Source of the DNA: Halorhabdus sp. BNX81
Lineage (GTDB): Archaea; Halobacteriota; Halobacteria; Halobacteriales; Haloarculaceae
NCBI RefSeq assembly: GCF_029229925.1
Contig: NZ_CP107254.1
Location: forward strand, 2,418,001-2,482,000
Length of the DNA stretch: 64,000 bases
Reading direction: 5' to 3'
Part shown: piece after piece, positions 17,926 through 27,440 of the stretch
How the letters are laid out: every line of letters begins with the position of its first letter
Numbering within the stretch: position 1 is the first letter of the stretch
The notes under the pieces: generated by a model
Told to the model about the DNA's origin: nothing
Seen by the model: only the letters and a program-made list of their open reading frames with translations
Databases searched by the model: none
Position numbers and translations under genes: made by a program

Positions 17926-19344
17926 TCAGCGACTCGTCGAGGCGACCGTCTCGCCGCCCTGTTCGAGTTCGAGTTCCAGAGGCATTTCGCCGATGGCGTG
18001 GGTCGAACACGACAGACACGGGTCGTAACATCGGATGACGCTCTCCATCTTGTTGAGAATGTCCTCCGGGATTTCGGGGCCCTCGACAAACTTCTCGGCG
18101 GCCGAGAGCACGCCGCGGTTCATCGCCCCGTTGTTGTGCGTGGTGGCGACGATGAAGTTGGCGTCCTCGACGATCCCGCCGTCGTCGATCGTGAACTCGT
18201 GGATGAGCGTCCCCCGTGGAGCCTCGATGACGCCGACGCCCGTGCCCGCTTTGGGCTTGGTCGGGACGTTCGTCGCGCCCTCGTAGACATCATCGTCTTC
18301 GAGGAGCTCCTGGATGCGCTCGACGCAATAGAGCATCTCGATGAGCCGCGCCCAGTGGTAGTACGTCGAGCGTTCGTGGACGGCCCCCTCGGCCGCGTCC
18401 ATGAACTCGACCCACTCCTCGCGGGCCTGCGGGGTCGCGATGTCGTCGACGGCGTTCAGGCGAGCCAGCGGCCCGACGCGGTACTGGCCGTCCTCGAACC
18501 CGCGCTCCTTGTAGTAGGGGAACTTGAGGTAGCTCCACTCCTTGGAGCGCTCGGCGATGATGTCCCGGTACGCGCCGTCGTCGATCTCTTCGAGTTGGTC
18601 ACCACCCTCGTCGACGAGCCGGATGTCGCCGTCGTAGTGTTCGAGGCCACCCTCCTCAGTCACGAGGCCCATATAGCCCGTCGGGTAGGTGGCATAATCC
18701 AGCGTGTCGTCGTCCATGTCCTCGAAGATCCCCTTCAGGAGGTCGATCGTCTCCCGAAGGTATTCGGGGAGGGGCTGGCTCTCTTCGAGCAATTCCTCGC
18801 CGTCTTCGCGGTCGAGCGTGTTCGAAACGCCCCCAGCCACCGCGAAGTCGGGGTGGACCTTCTTCTCGCCCAGCGCGGCGATGACGTTCTGGCCGAAGCT
18901 CCGCAGGTCGATCCCGCGTTCGGCCAGCTGTGGATTCTCGTTCAACACGCCCTCGATGTTACGCTCGGCGGGGTCGGCGTCGTAGCCAAGCACCAGGTCC
19001 GGACTGGAGAGGTAGAAGAAACTCAGGGCGTGACTCTGGAGCACCTGCCCCATGTGGAGCAACTCCCGAAGCTTGTGGGCGCTCTCGGGGACGTCGGCAT
19101 CCATGACGTCGTCGGCGGCCTTCGCCGCGGCCAGTTGGTGGCTGACCGGGCAGATGCCACAGATGCGGGCCGTGATCTCGGGCATCTCCCAGATGGGACG
19201 GCCCTCGACGAACTCCTCGAAGCCACGGAACTCCGTGACGTGGAACTGTGCGTCCTCGACGCTCCCCTCGTCGTCGAGGTGGATGGTGATCTTGCCGTGC
19301 CCCTCGACGCGCGTGACCGGATCGATTACTTCCTTCTTGCTCAT
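17926..19344 (-). CDS. hoxH: [NiFe] hydrogenase large subunit (HoxH type)
   Basis: Catalytic subunit, 472 residues, that splits or forms H2 at a Ni-Fe(CN)2CO site. The N-terminal nickel ligands are C62 and C65 in RICGICPVSH, and the C-terminal ones C443 and C446 in DPCLSCSTH. Maturation should cut after H449, releasing a 23-residue tail that starts AIGEMP. TRVEGHGKI near the N-terminus is typical of group 3 soluble enzymes. The start at 19344 lies ten bases after the hoxY stop. The position after hoxEFUY suggests a bidirectional NAD-linked enzyme. Confidence 0.92.
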   Translation of the reverse strand: MSKKEVIDPVTRVEGHGKITIHLDDEGSVEDAQFHVTEFRGFEEFVEGRPIWEMPEITARICGICPVSHQLAAAKAADDVMDADVPESAHKLRELLHMGQVLQSHALSFFYLSSPDLVLGYDADPAERNIEGVLNENPQLAERGIDLRSFGQNVIAALGEKKVHPDFAVAGGVSNTLDREDGEELLEESQPLPEYLRETIDLLKGIFEDMDDDTLDYATYPTGYMGLVTEEGGLEHYDGDIRLVDEGGDQLEEIDDGAYRDIIAERSKEWSYLKFPYYKERGFEDGQYRVGPLARLNAVDDIATPQAREEWVEFMDAAEGAVHERSTYYHWARLIEMLYCVERIQELLEDDDVYEGATNVPTKPKAGTGVGVIEAPRGTLIHEFTIDDGGIVEDANFIVATTHNNGAMNRGVLSAAEKFVEGPEIPEDILNKMESVIRCYDPCLSCSTHAIGEMPLELELEQGGETVASTSR

Positions 19345-19354
19345 GTTTTCCTCG

Positions 19355-19930
19355 TTAGTCGTACTGCAGTTTGTCGCCTTCGATCTCGGGGGTTTCCCCA
19401 CGTGCCAGTGCTTCGAGGCTCTCTTTCATGACGTCAGCGTCGGGCGGACACCCGGGGACGTAGACGTCCACGTCGATGTACTCGTCCAACGGTCGGGCGT
19501 CTTCGAGGAGTTTCGGAATACCTTCGTCATCTCCGAAGGGCACCTCGCTCTCGTCGTCGGCCTCGCCCATGAAGGTCTCTTCGAGCATCTCGTCGCGATC
19601 CTGATAGTTTCGCAGGGACATGATGCCACGGAGTGCCGCACAGTCCCCCCAGGCGACGACGGTGTCACAGTGTTCCCGGAGTGCCTCGGCGACCTCGACG
19701 TTCTCCTCGTTGGTCACGACGCCCTCGGCGATGCCGATGTCGGCCTCCGGGACGCCTTTCTCGTCGACGATCATGTGGCTGGCGACGATGTCGACGTCCT
19801 CGACCAGATCCACGAGACCGTGGTCGATGTTCAGAAACTCCATGTGACAGCCCGAACAGCCGCCGAGACACACCGTCGCGACGGTCGTCCGGTCGTTGTC
19901 CTGGGCTTCCGCGTCAGTCTGTGCGCTCAT
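19355..19930 (-). CDS. hoxY: [NiFe] hydrogenase small subunit (HoxY type)
   Basis: A 191-residue electron-transfer subunit holding the proximal 4Fe-4S cluster. Ligands: C25 and C28 in GGCSGCHM, C97 in WGDCAALRG and C161 in VPGCPPD. It lacks the C-terminal extension of membrane-bound small subunits, as expected for a soluble group 3 enzyme. The ATG overlaps the hoxU stop codon (ATGA), so translation is coupled. It transfers electrons between HoxH and the diaphorase part (HoxEFU). Confidence 0.92.
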   Translation of the reverse strand: MSAQTDAEAQDNDRTTVATVCLGGCSGCHMEFLNIDHGLVDLVEDVDIVASHMIVDEKGVPEADIGIAEGVVTNEENVEVAEALREHCDTVVAWGDCAALRGIMSLRNYQDRDEMLEETFMGEADDESEVPFGDDEGIPKLLEDARPLDEYIDVDVYVPGCPPDADVMKESLEALARGETPEIEGDKLQYD

Positions 19931-21777
19931 GCGGCCACCTCCTGTAGTTCCGCGATGATCTCACGGTCGGAATCGATCTCCCCCCGCGGGTCGAGAACGC
20001 GCTCGACCGCGCGCTGGTCGTCGTCGGCGTCGACGGTCGTCCCCTCACGCTCGAACCAGTCCAGCGCGGGAAGGACGATATCGGCAATCTCCGTCAGCGC
20101 CGACTCACGAGTGGCCTGGACGATCACCGTCTCGGCCCCCCGGGCGAGTTCGATCTGACGGTCAAGATCCTCGCCACGGTCGTCGGCGGCCAACAGGTAC
20201 GCGACCTCGGCGTCGGCTTCGAGGTCGTCAGTCGGGACGTCCGCGACCGCGCGGTTACGCCCCGGCCCGAGGCTGAGGACATCGTTGTCGCTGGTCGCCG
20301 CGAGTCCGAAGACGTCGACCATCGTCTCGGCGTCGTCGACATCCGGCCCGAGGACAAACGTCGCATCCCCGGACAGTTCCAGGGACACGTCGACGACATC
20401 CTCGATAGCCGCGTCCGCAAGCGCCTCGGTCCCCGCCTCGAAGACATCGGTCACCTGCTCGGTGACCGTCGCGGTCGGGGCATCGAGTTCGATCGAGTGA
20501 TCCGCGAACCGTTCGAGGCGATCCGTCCCGTCGTCGATCGTAACCAGCGTCGTCTCGCCGTTGGCCGCCCGGCGGACGTAGGAAGCGACGACCGGATGGG
20601 TTTCGACGATCCCCGTGTCGTAGACGACCAACGTGTCGCTGTCCTCGATGTCGTGCAGCGAGTCGACGAGGAGATCGGCCGTCTCGACGTCGAGTTCCGC
20701 TTCGAGGGCCGCGAGGACGTCCGATTCGAGTGCGGCGCGTTCGGCCCCCGGAATCTCCACGCTGGCGTCGTATTCGGAAAGCGTCTCGGACAGCGCCTCC
20801 AGGGTCTCACGTGGCAGGCGATCGGAGGCGAACGCGTTGACGCCGTTGGCCTCGGTCAGGGCCGTCCTGGCACGGTCGATCGCGTCCGCGAGGTCGACCG
20901 TCTCGCCGTCAACCCGCGGCTCGGTGATCCGCTCGCGGCCGTCGGCGAGCAACTCGAAGCGCCCCATCTCACACAGCTGCCCCCCGGCCGGGCCGTCCTC
21001 GTTGCCCTCGATCTTGACGATCCGCCCGGAGTTAGTGAAGACCTCGAGCTCACAGCCGACCGAGCACTCGCTGCAGGTCGTCGTCTCGACCTCGCAGTCC
21101 CGTTCCCGGCCCTTGTAGGCGCTGAGTGGGCTGTACAGCGCGCCGGTCGGACACGCCTGGACGCATGATCCACAGGAGATACAACTGGACTCGCCAAGCG
21201 GGACGTCGTCGTCGGCGACGATCGTCGTCTCCCGGCCCCGGTTGCCGAAGTTCAGCGTCCCGTTGCCGACGATCTCGTCACAGGTCCGGATACACCGTCC
21301 ACATCCGATGCACCGATCCAGATCCATCGTGACGTACTCGTTTGAGGTGTCCGGCTCGATATCGGGGTACTCCAGGGGAACGCGACTGCTGTCGAGGCCG
21401 GCGCGGTTGAACATGTCCTCGAGTTCGCAGTCGCCCTCCATCTCGCAGTACATGCAGTAGTGGTTCTGGTCGGCGAACATCATCTCCAGCATCGTTCGCC
21501 GGTGGTTCCATAGCTCGTCGGTGTCGACGGAGATGTCCATGCCGTCCTGGACGGCGGTCGTACACGCGGTCTCGTTGCGCTCGCCGTCGACCTCGACGAG
21601 GCACATCCGGCAGGCCCCGACGTTCGAGAGGTTCGCGTGCTCACACAGTGTCGGAATGTCGATACCGGCCTCCCGGGCCGCCTCCAAAATCGTCTGTCCA
21701 TCGCGTGCCTGTACCTCCCGGCCGTCGATTTCGAGAGTGACGCCCGTCTCGGCCTCACTCTGGGTTGCCTTGCTCAT
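19927..21777 (-). CDS. hoxU: Hydrogenase diaphorase subunit HoxU with NuoG-like extension
   Basis: 616 residues against about 240 for ordinary HoxU. The N-terminal part has a 2Fe-2S site (C45, C56, C59, C72), the His-Cys cluster site of NuoG (C108, C111, C117) and two 4Fe-4S sites (C156, C159, C162, C166 and C199, C202, C205, C209). A further Cys group (C235, C238, C242) belongs to the 4Fe-4S/molybdopterin-oxidoreductase start. The remaining 350 residues look like a degenerate NuoG/formate dehydrogenase fold without clear cofactor residues. It wires HoxF to HoxY. Confidence 0.88.
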   Translation of the reverse strand: MSKATQSEAETGVTLEIDGREVQARDGQTILEAAREAGIDIPTLCEHANLSNVGACRMCLVEVDGERNETACTTAVQDGMDISVDTDELWNHRRTMLEMMFADQNHYCMYCEMEGDCELEDMFNRAGLDSSRVPLEYPDIEPDTSNEYVTMDLDRCIGCGRCIRTCDEIVGNGTLNFGNRGRETTIVADDDVPLGESSCISCGSCVQACPTGALYSPLSAYKGRERDCEVETTTCSECSVGCELEVFTNSGRIVKIEGNEDGPAGGQLCEMGRFELLADGRERITEPRVDGETVDLADAIDRARTALTEANGVNAFASDRLPRETLEALSETLSEYDASVEIPGAERAALESDVLAALEAELDVETADLLVDSLHDIEDSDTLVVYDTGIVETHPVVASYVRRAANGETTLVTIDDGTDRLERFADHSIELDAPTATVTEQVTDVFEAGTEALADAAIEDVVDVSLELSGDATFVLGPDVDDAETMVDVFGLAATSDNDVLSLGPGRNRAVADVPTDDLEADAEVAYLLAADDRGEDLDRQIELARGAETVIVQATRESALTEIADIVLPALDWFEREGTTVDADDDQRAVERVLDPRGEIDSDREIIAELQEVAA

Positions 21778-21781
21778 GCTA

Positions 21782-23671
21782 TCACGTCCTCATGTCGATG
21801 GCGTCGGTCGGACACGCCTCGACACACTGTCCACAGCCGACGCAGGTTTCCGGATCGATCGTGTGTGCCTCGCCGGTCTCCCCGGAGATGGCGTCGACCG
21901 GACAGACGTCGACACACTGTCCACAGCCGACACACTCCTGGGCGGCGATCTTGTACGTGCCCGCGTGATCCCCGCCGCCGATCTCGCACTCGCCGGCGGG
22001 ACACTCGTCGTCGTAGATGTGGGCCTCGTACTCGTCCCGGAAGTGTTCGAGCGTGCTCAACACCGGGTTGGGCGCCGTCTGGCCCAGCCCACACAGGGAA
22101 CTCTCGGCGATCGTCTCGCCGAGTTCCTCTAAGCGATCGATGTCGCCGGGTTCGCCCTCGCCGTTGGTGATGCGCTCGAGAATGCGCAACATCTTGTGGG
22201 TCCCGATCCGGCAGGGCGGACACTTGCCACAGGACTCGTCCTGGGTGAAATCGAGGAAAAAGCGCGCGACGTCGACCATACAGGTCTCGTCGTCCATCAC
22301 CACGAGACCACCCGAGCCCAGCATCGCCCCCTCCTCCTGGAGGGAGTCGAAGGTGACCGGCATGTCCAGGTGTTTCTCCGCGAGACACCCGCCGGAGGGC
22401 CCCCCGATCTGTACCGCCTTGAACTCCTTGTCGCCCTCGATACCGCCGGCGACGTCGAGGATCTCCTGGAGGGTCAGTCCCATCGGGATCTCCATCAGCC
22501 CCGTCGCCGAGCAGTCCCCGGAGACCGCGAAGGTCTTGGTACCGGGGCTGTCCTCGCTACCGTACTGTTTGAACCACTCGGCACCGTTGGTGATGATCAG
22601 CGGGACGTTAGCCAGGGTCTCGACGTTGTTGATCGTCGTCGGCTTGTCCTCGAGGCCGGACTGGGCGGGGTAGGGTGGACGCGGGGACGGCCGGCCGGCC
22701 CCGCCCTCGATGGAGGCCATCAGCGCCGTCTCCTCGCCACAGACGAACGCGCCGGCTCCCTTCTCGACCTCGAAGTCGAAGTCGAAGCCGGTGCCCATGA
22801 TGTTCGTCCCGAGGTAGCCTTCCTCGTAGGCGTCCTCGATGGCCTGCTGGATGCGCTCGACCGCAAGCGGGTACTCCGCGCGGAGGTAGATGATCCCGTC
22901 GTTGGCACCGGTGGCGTAGCCGGCGATAACCATGCCCTCGATGACGCGGTGGGGATCGCCCTCGACCAGACACCGGTCCATGAACGCCCCGGGGTCGCCC
23001 TCGTCACAGTTGGCGATGACGTATTTCTCGCTGGCGTCTTCCTGGTGGGCAAACATCCACTTGTTGCCCGCCGGGAACCCGCCGCCACCACGACCACGGA
23101 GGCCGGCGTCCTGAACTTCCGCGTAGACGTCTTCGGGGTCCATCTCGGTGAGGACCGTCTGCATCGCCTCGTAGCCGCCGGTGGCCTCGTACTCCTCGAC
23201 GCTCTCGGGGTCGATGCGCCCACAGTTGCCCAACGCCAGACGGCGCTGCTCGGAATAGAACGGGATGTCGTCGGTCCGGGACTGGCGTTTGCCGGTCTCG
23301 TCCTCGAAACAGAGGTCCTCGATGACCTCGCCGTTCCGGATCGTCTTCTCGACGATCTCTTCGACGTCGTCGACGTCGACCTGCGTGTAGAGGACGTTCA
23401 TCGGGTCGATCCGGACGAGCGGACCGAGTTCACAGAACCCGTGACAGCCACTCTTCTTCGGTTCGACACCGAGTTCCTCGTGATCGATATCGCCCTCGCT
23501 CCAGGAAAGAGCGACGTTGTCGACCCCGGCGAGCGCGTCGATCTCCGCCCGGAGTGCCTCGTACACTTCGTCGGAGCCAGAGGACATACACCCGGTTCCC
23601 TGACAGACGACGACGCGGATCTGTCCGTCGACAGTGTCGATATCGGTCGGTCGCTGGAGTACTTCAGCCAT
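21782..23671 (-). CDS. hoxF: NAD(P)-linked hydrogenase flavoprotein subunit (HoxF/HndC/NuoF type)
   Basis: A 629-residue diaphorase that binds NAD(P)H and FMN. Order: N-terminal thioredoxin-like 2Fe-2S domain (CQGTGCMSSGS, GCHGFCELGP), NuoF core with the FMN/NADH loop GRGGGGFPAGNKW and the 4Fe-4S site ESCGKCPPCRIG, then two C-terminal ferredoxin clusters (CVGCGQCVDVCP and CVGCGQCVEACP). The added ferredoxin end is typical of HndC-type subunits of electron-bifurcating hydrogenases. The start is taken as ATG 23671; a GTG at 23677 overlaps the hoxE stop. NAD versus NADP preference is not readable. Confidence 0.9.
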   Translation of the reverse strand: MAEVLQRPTDIDTVDGQIRVVVCQGTGCMSSGSDEVYEALRAEIDALAGVDNVALSWSEGDIDHEELGVEPKKSGCHGFCELGPLVRIDPMNVLYTQVDVDDVEEIVEKTIRNGEVIEDLCFEDETGKRQSRTDDIPFYSEQRRLALGNCGRIDPESVEEYEATGGYEAMQTVLTEMDPEDVYAEVQDAGLRGRGGGGFPAGNKWMFAHQEDASEKYVIANCDEGDPGAFMDRCLVEGDPHRVIEGMVIAGYATGANDGIIYLRAEYPLAVERIQQAIEDAYEEGYLGTNIMGTGFDFDFEVEKGAGAFVCGEETALMASIEGGAGRPSPRPPYPAQSGLEDKPTTINNVETLANVPLIITNGAEWFKQYGSEDSPGTKTFAVSGDCSATGLMEIPMGLTLQEILDVAGGIEGDKEFKAVQIGGPSGGCLAEKHLDMPVTFDSLQEEGAMLGSGGLVVMDDETCMVDVARFFLDFTQDESCGKCPPCRIGTHKMLRILERITNGEGEPGDIDRLEELGETIAESSLCGLGQTAPNPVLSTLEHFRDEYEAHIYDDECPAGECEIGGGDHAGTYKIAAQECVGCGQCVDVCPVDAISGETGEAHTIDPETCVGCGQCVEACPTDAIDMRT

Positions 23672-23673
23672 GA

Positions 23674-24246
23674 TCACTCACCTCGCTCGCTGTATTCCTC
23701 GATGATCGTCTCGGCGTCGTCAGGCTCGATCGGTCCGTGGACATCGTCGTCGACGGTGACGACCGGCGCGAGTCCACACGCCCCGACACACCGGACGTGC
23801 TCGATCGTGAACTTCCCGTCGTCGGTGACCTCGTCGAGGCCGACGCCGAGTTCGTCCTGCAACTCGTCGGACACCGCATCGGCCCCCGCCACGTGACAGG
23901 CTGTGCCGGTACACACCCTGATGCTGTAGTCGCCCCGTGGCTCGAGGTGGAACTGCGAGTAGAACGAGGCCGTACTGTAAATGTCGGCGAGTGACTTCTC
24001 GCAGTGATGGGCGATCAGTTCGAACGCGAACTTCGGCAGGTAGCCGTATTCGTCCTGAACCTGTTGGAGTGCCGGGATGACACCGCGTTTCTCCGGGCGA
24101 ACGTCCGTGAGTATCTCCTCGACCGTCTCGATCTCCTCGTCACAGACGTCCTCGACCCCGGCGTCGGCCGGAATGATGTCCGAATCGGCCCCGATTTCGG
24201 ACTCCTCCGACTGCAACGATTGCTTGACGCGTTCTAGCGTTGCCAT
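23674..24246 (-). CDS. hoxE: Hydrogenase 2Fe-2S subunit (HoxE/NuoE type)
   Basis: A 190-residue thioredoxin-like ferredoxin subunit. The 2Fe-2S ligands are C112 and C117 (CTGTACHVAGA) and C153 and C157 (CVGACGLAP). A helical N-terminal part includes GVIPALQQVQDEYGYLP, as in NuoE. First gene of the hydrogenase operon. The ATG at 24246 is chosen because upstream residues are not of the family. The 263 bases upstream (to 24509) are A/T-rich and hold ACATATATGG near 24306; a regulator site is likely there but no clean operator was identified. Confidence 0.9.
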   Translation of the reverse strand: MATLERVKQSLQSEESEIGADSDIIPADAGVEDVCDEEIETVEEILTDVRPEKRGVIPALQQVQDEYGYLPKFAFELIAHHCEKSLADIYSTASFYSQFHLEPRGDYSIRVCTGTACHVAGADAVSDELQDELGVGLDEVTDDGKFTIEHVRCVGACGLAPVVTVDDDVHGPIEPDDAETIIEEYSERGE

Positions 24247-24509
24247 ATAAGAGAGTCTTACCGGTACATCCTGTAAAGGAATGCACCGTATTCTCACTCC
24301 ATGAAAACATATATGGTAGAATGTGATGGACTGGTCGCGATTCAAGATCCATCCGGGATGTTGGACGAGAGAAGCTATTCAGAGGGCACACGGATATTTG
24401 TTATGTGAACAGCTCCCAGGATTGAAGAATATTGGCAAACATAGCCACCGGTCGGGGGACACGGTCCGGACCCAAAAAAGGTTAAGCGGGTGCCCCGAGA
24501 AGGAGGGAC

Positions 24510-25508
24510 ATGCCGCCGTCTCGCCGCGTTCTCGTGTTGGTGGGTCTGTTCGGAGCGATAGTCACGCTTGCGGTACTGACGCTGTGGAGTGTCTTCTGGA
24601 CGGTCTTTTTTGCCATCACGGTGGCGTACGTCCTGTATCCGGTGCGGCGTCGACTGTCGGCCAGGGGGGTCGGCCCCCGAGTCGCCGCAGGCCTGAGTAC
24701 GGCTGTCGCCTTTGTGGTGGCCCTGGGCGTGCTTACACCCCTCGGATACGCGGTATACGTTCGGCGGTCCGTCTTCTTCGAGCTGATCGAAAACCTTCCC
24801 GAGGAATTCTCCGTGACAGCGCTGGAAACGACGTATACGGTCGACCTGTCGACGATGATCCAGACGGCACAGCAACTGGCCGAGGACGTGGCGATCAGCG
24901 CGGCGAGTGCGGCACCAGCGCTCGCGTTGAAGTTCTTCCTGTTCGTTCTGCTGGTGTACGCGCTGTTGCTCAAACCGACCATGCCCGCACGGGCACTCCG
25001 TCGAACCGTTCCCGTCGAGTATCACGATATCGTCGAAGCGCTCCACGAACGACTCCAGGACACGCTCTTCGGGCTATACGTCCTCCAGGGGGCAACCGGT
25101 GTGGGGACGTTTCTGATTGCGCTGCCGGTGTTTTTCGTCCTCGGGTACGACGCGACGCTCACGCTCGCCGTTCTGAGCGGCGTGCTGCAGTTCGTGCCGA
25201 TCATCGGGCCGAGCGTGTTGATCGGCGTGCTCGTCGTCACCGAAGTCCTCGCCGAGAACGTCACAGGGGCGATCCTCGTGGGGACGGTCGGGCTCGTGTT
25301 CGTCGCCGGTTTGCCGGACGTGCTCATCAGGCCGCGGCTCTCGGAAGTCGCCGCCGATCTACCGGGGAGTCTCTACTTCATCGGGTTCACCGGCGGGATC
25401 CTCTCGACGGGGGCGATCGGGATCATCGCCGGACCGGTCGTGGTGGCGCTGCTCGCGGAATCGGTGGAACTGCTGGCATCGGAACAACACCCCGACGCCG
25501 AGGCCTGA
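24510..25508 (+). CDS. AI-2E family transporter (PerM-like)
   Basis: A 332-residue membrane protein with about seven or eight helices: two at the N-terminus (residues 7-40), one near 60-85, a soluble segment, then a C-terminal cluster with the family signature around LQFVPIIGPSVLIG. Members export diverse small molecules or ions; the autoinducer-2 link is historical. Divergent from the hydrogenase operon, with a 263-base shared upstream region. It ends 22 bases before the convergent rhodanese gene. Confidence 0.8.
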   Translation: MPPSRRVLVLVGLFGAIVTLAVLTLWSVFWTVFFAITVAYVLYPVRRRLSARGVGPRVAAGLSTAVAFVVALGVLTPLGYAVYVRRSVFFELIENLPEEFSVTALETTYTVDLSTMIQTAQQLAEDVAISAASAAPALALKFFLFVLLVYALLLKPTMPARALRRTVPVEYHDIVEALHERLQDTLFGLYVLQGATGVGTFLIALPVFFVLGYDATLTLAVLSGVLQFVPIIGPSVLIGVLVVTEVLAENVTGAILVGTVGLVFVAGLPDVLIRPRLSEVAADLPGSLYFIGFTGGILSTGAIGIIAGPVVVALLAESVELLASEQHPDAEA

Positions 25509-25530
25509 CGGCCGCAGGATCGAGAGTGAC

Positions 25531-26307
25531 CTACTCGACAGTCTCGATCGGTTCGCCCGCAGCCTCCCACTCCGTCAAACTTCCCTCGTAGAAGGCAAGG
25601 TTCCCATAGCCCAGGTGCTGGAGAACGACGTAGGTGTGGCTGATCCGCCGGGCAGTATTGCAGTAGAGGACGATCCGGCTGTCGGGCGTGATCCCCTTCG
25701 GTTCGAGGATCGCCTCAATCTCCTCGCGTGGTTTGATCCCGCGCGTCTCGTCGTCGACGAGGTCCCGCCAGTCGAGCTGGACCGCGCCGGGGATGTGTCC
25801 CTCCTCGTATTCCCATCGCTCGCGCGTGTCGACGATCACCGCGTCGGTGTCGATGGCCGCCGCGACGGCTTCGCGACCGACCAGCGTCGACTCGGCCGGT
25901 CGATCGACTTTGTACTCGGTGAGAGTTACATCGGGCACCTCGTCGGTCGTCGGGTGGTCGCGCTGCCAGGCGCTGAAGTCCCCGTCGAGCAGATGCAGCC
26001 GGTCGGGATCGTGGCCGTACAGCTCCGCAGTCACGAGAAACCGCGCGGCGAAGACGCCGTGGGTGTCGTCGTAGGCGACGATGTCGTCCTCGGGTGCGAT
26101 CCCCGCATCCGACAGCAGGTCGGCGAAGACATCCTCGCCGGGCAACATGCCGTCGTCGCCCTCGCTGGCCCGGAACGAATCGAAGGGGATCGAGACCGCA
26201 CCGGGCAGGTGGCCGATGCCCTCGTACTCCCAGGCGTCCCGGACGTCGACGAGGCGGACATCCGACAGTCGATCGGCGACCCAGGCTGTCGAAACGATAT
26301 CAGTCAT
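25531..26307 (-). CDS. Tandem rhodanese sulfurtransferase
   Basis: A 258-residue protein with two rhodanese domains. The first (to about 125) has Asp in place of the active Cys (VAYDDTHGVFA), so it is structural. The second holds C216 in LYCNTARR, which would carry the persulfide. It moves sulfane sulfur, with thiosulfate or 3-mercaptopyruvate as donor, in the cytosol. The start at 26307 begins directly with the first domain (MTDIVSTAWVADRL). It is divergent from the second rhodanese gene at 26572. Confidence 0.85.
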   Translation of the reverse strand: MTDIVSTAWVADRLSDVRLVDVRDAWEYEGIGHLPGAVSIPFDSFRASEGDDGMLPGEDVFADLLSDAGIAPEDDIVAYDDTHGVFAARFLVTAELYGHDPDRLHLLDGDFSAWQRDHPTTDEVPDVTLTEYKVDRPAESTLVGREAVAAAIDTDAVIVDTRERWEYEEGHIPGAVQLDWRDLVDDETRGIKPREEIEAILEPKGITPDSRIVLYCNTARRISHTYVVLQHLGYGNLAFYEGSLTEWEAAGEPIETVE

Positions 26308-26571
26308 TACCTGCCGTTCGCTCGCCCGTGATTTGAACGTGTGGACGCCACCCCCACCTGCCAGTGCTCGGAGATAGCGGAAACATTTGCATGTCGGGGG
26401 GACGCCCCAGCCGTCCCAGCGCGGGTTCGACGGGCGGGCATGGGTTCGTGTTCGACCGACGTATCGAGTACTGCCGCCAGACGGCAAGACCTGCCACTAC
26501 GGGCGAGGAGTGGCCGTACCTGCCGATACGTCAGCAGCTTTATTAGTCCCGTGTGTAGGGTAGGATGCATC

Positions 26572-27432
26572 ATGACTGAGTACGCAAACGACGTTCTCGT
26601 CTCCGCGGACTGGGTCGAGGACAACCTTTCGGAATTCGAAAGTGACGATCCGGCGCATCGACTGGTGGAAGTAGACGTCGACACCGAAGCATACGACGAG
26701 GCTCACGCCCCCGGCGCGATCGGGTTCAACTGGGAGAGTCAGCTCCAGGATCAGACGACGCGGGACATCCTCAGCAAAGAGGACTTCGAGGACCTGCTGG
26801 GTTCCCACGGCATCAGCGAGGACTCGACGGTCGTCCTCTACGGTGACAACTCCAACTGGTTTGCCGCCTACACCTACTGGCAGTTCAAGTACTACGGCCA
26901 CGACGACGTGAAGCTGCTCGACGGCGGTCGCGAGTACTGGGTCGAGAACGACTATCCGACGACGAGCGAGGTGCCCGACTTCTCGGCCGTCGAGTACGAC
27001 GCAAGTGGGCCGCGAGAATCCATCCGTGCGTATCGCGAGGACGTCGAGAACGCCATCGAGCGTGGCCTGCCGCTGGTCGACGTTCGAAGCCCAGAGGAGT
27101 TCCGCGGCGACATCCTCGCGCCGCCGGGCCTCCAGGAGACCGCCCAGCGCGGCGGTCACGTCCCGGGTGCCCAGAACATCTCCTGGGCGGCCGTCACGAA
27201 CGACGACGGCACGTTCAAGGACTTCGACGAGCTGGCAGAGCTCTACAGCGACTACGGCATCGACGGCGACTCCACGACGGTCGCCTACTGCCGGATCGGC
27301 GAGCGCTCCTCGGTCGCCTGGTTCGCCCTGCACGAGCTGCTGGGCTACGAGGACGCCATCAACTACGACGGTTCCTGGACCGAGTGGGGCAATTTGGTTG
27401 GTGCCCCGATAGAGAAGGGCGAGGCTGAGTGA
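26572..27432 (+). CDS. Thiosulfate sulfurtransferase (tandem rhodanese)
   Basis: A 286-residue protein with two rhodanese domains. The first lacks the Cys (LYGDNSNWFAAY). The second has C240 in the loop CRIGERS, the classic thiosulfate sulfurtransferase type (CRxGxR), which favours thiosulfate over mercaptopyruvate. A TATA-like TTTATTA at 26539-26545 gives a leaderless start. It pairs head to head with the other rhodanese; together with the TusA/DsrE operon it suggests active sulfane sulfur metabolism. Confidence 0.88.
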   Translation: MTEYANDVLVSADWVEDNLSEFESDDPAHRLVEVDVDTEAYDEAHAPGAIGFNWESQLQDQTTRDILSKEDFEDLLGSHGISEDSTVVLYGDNSNWFAAYTYWQFKYYGHDDVKLLDGGREYWVENDYPTTSEVPDFSAVEYDASGPRESIRAYREDVENAIERGLPLVDVRSPEEFRGDILAPPGLQETAQRGGHVPGAQNISWAAVTNDDGTFKDFDELAELYSDYGIDGDSTTVAYCRIGERSSVAWFALHELLGYEDAINYDGSWTEWGNLVGAPIEKGEAE

Positions 27433-27440
27433 ACGCAGTG

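Noticed and set aside
24301-24408. A 35-codon frame (MKTYMVECDGLVAIQ...) upstream of the AI-2E transporter
   Set aside because: It lies in the A/T-rich promoter region of the hydrogenase operon, has no ribosome site or well-placed TATA box and no recognisable similarity.
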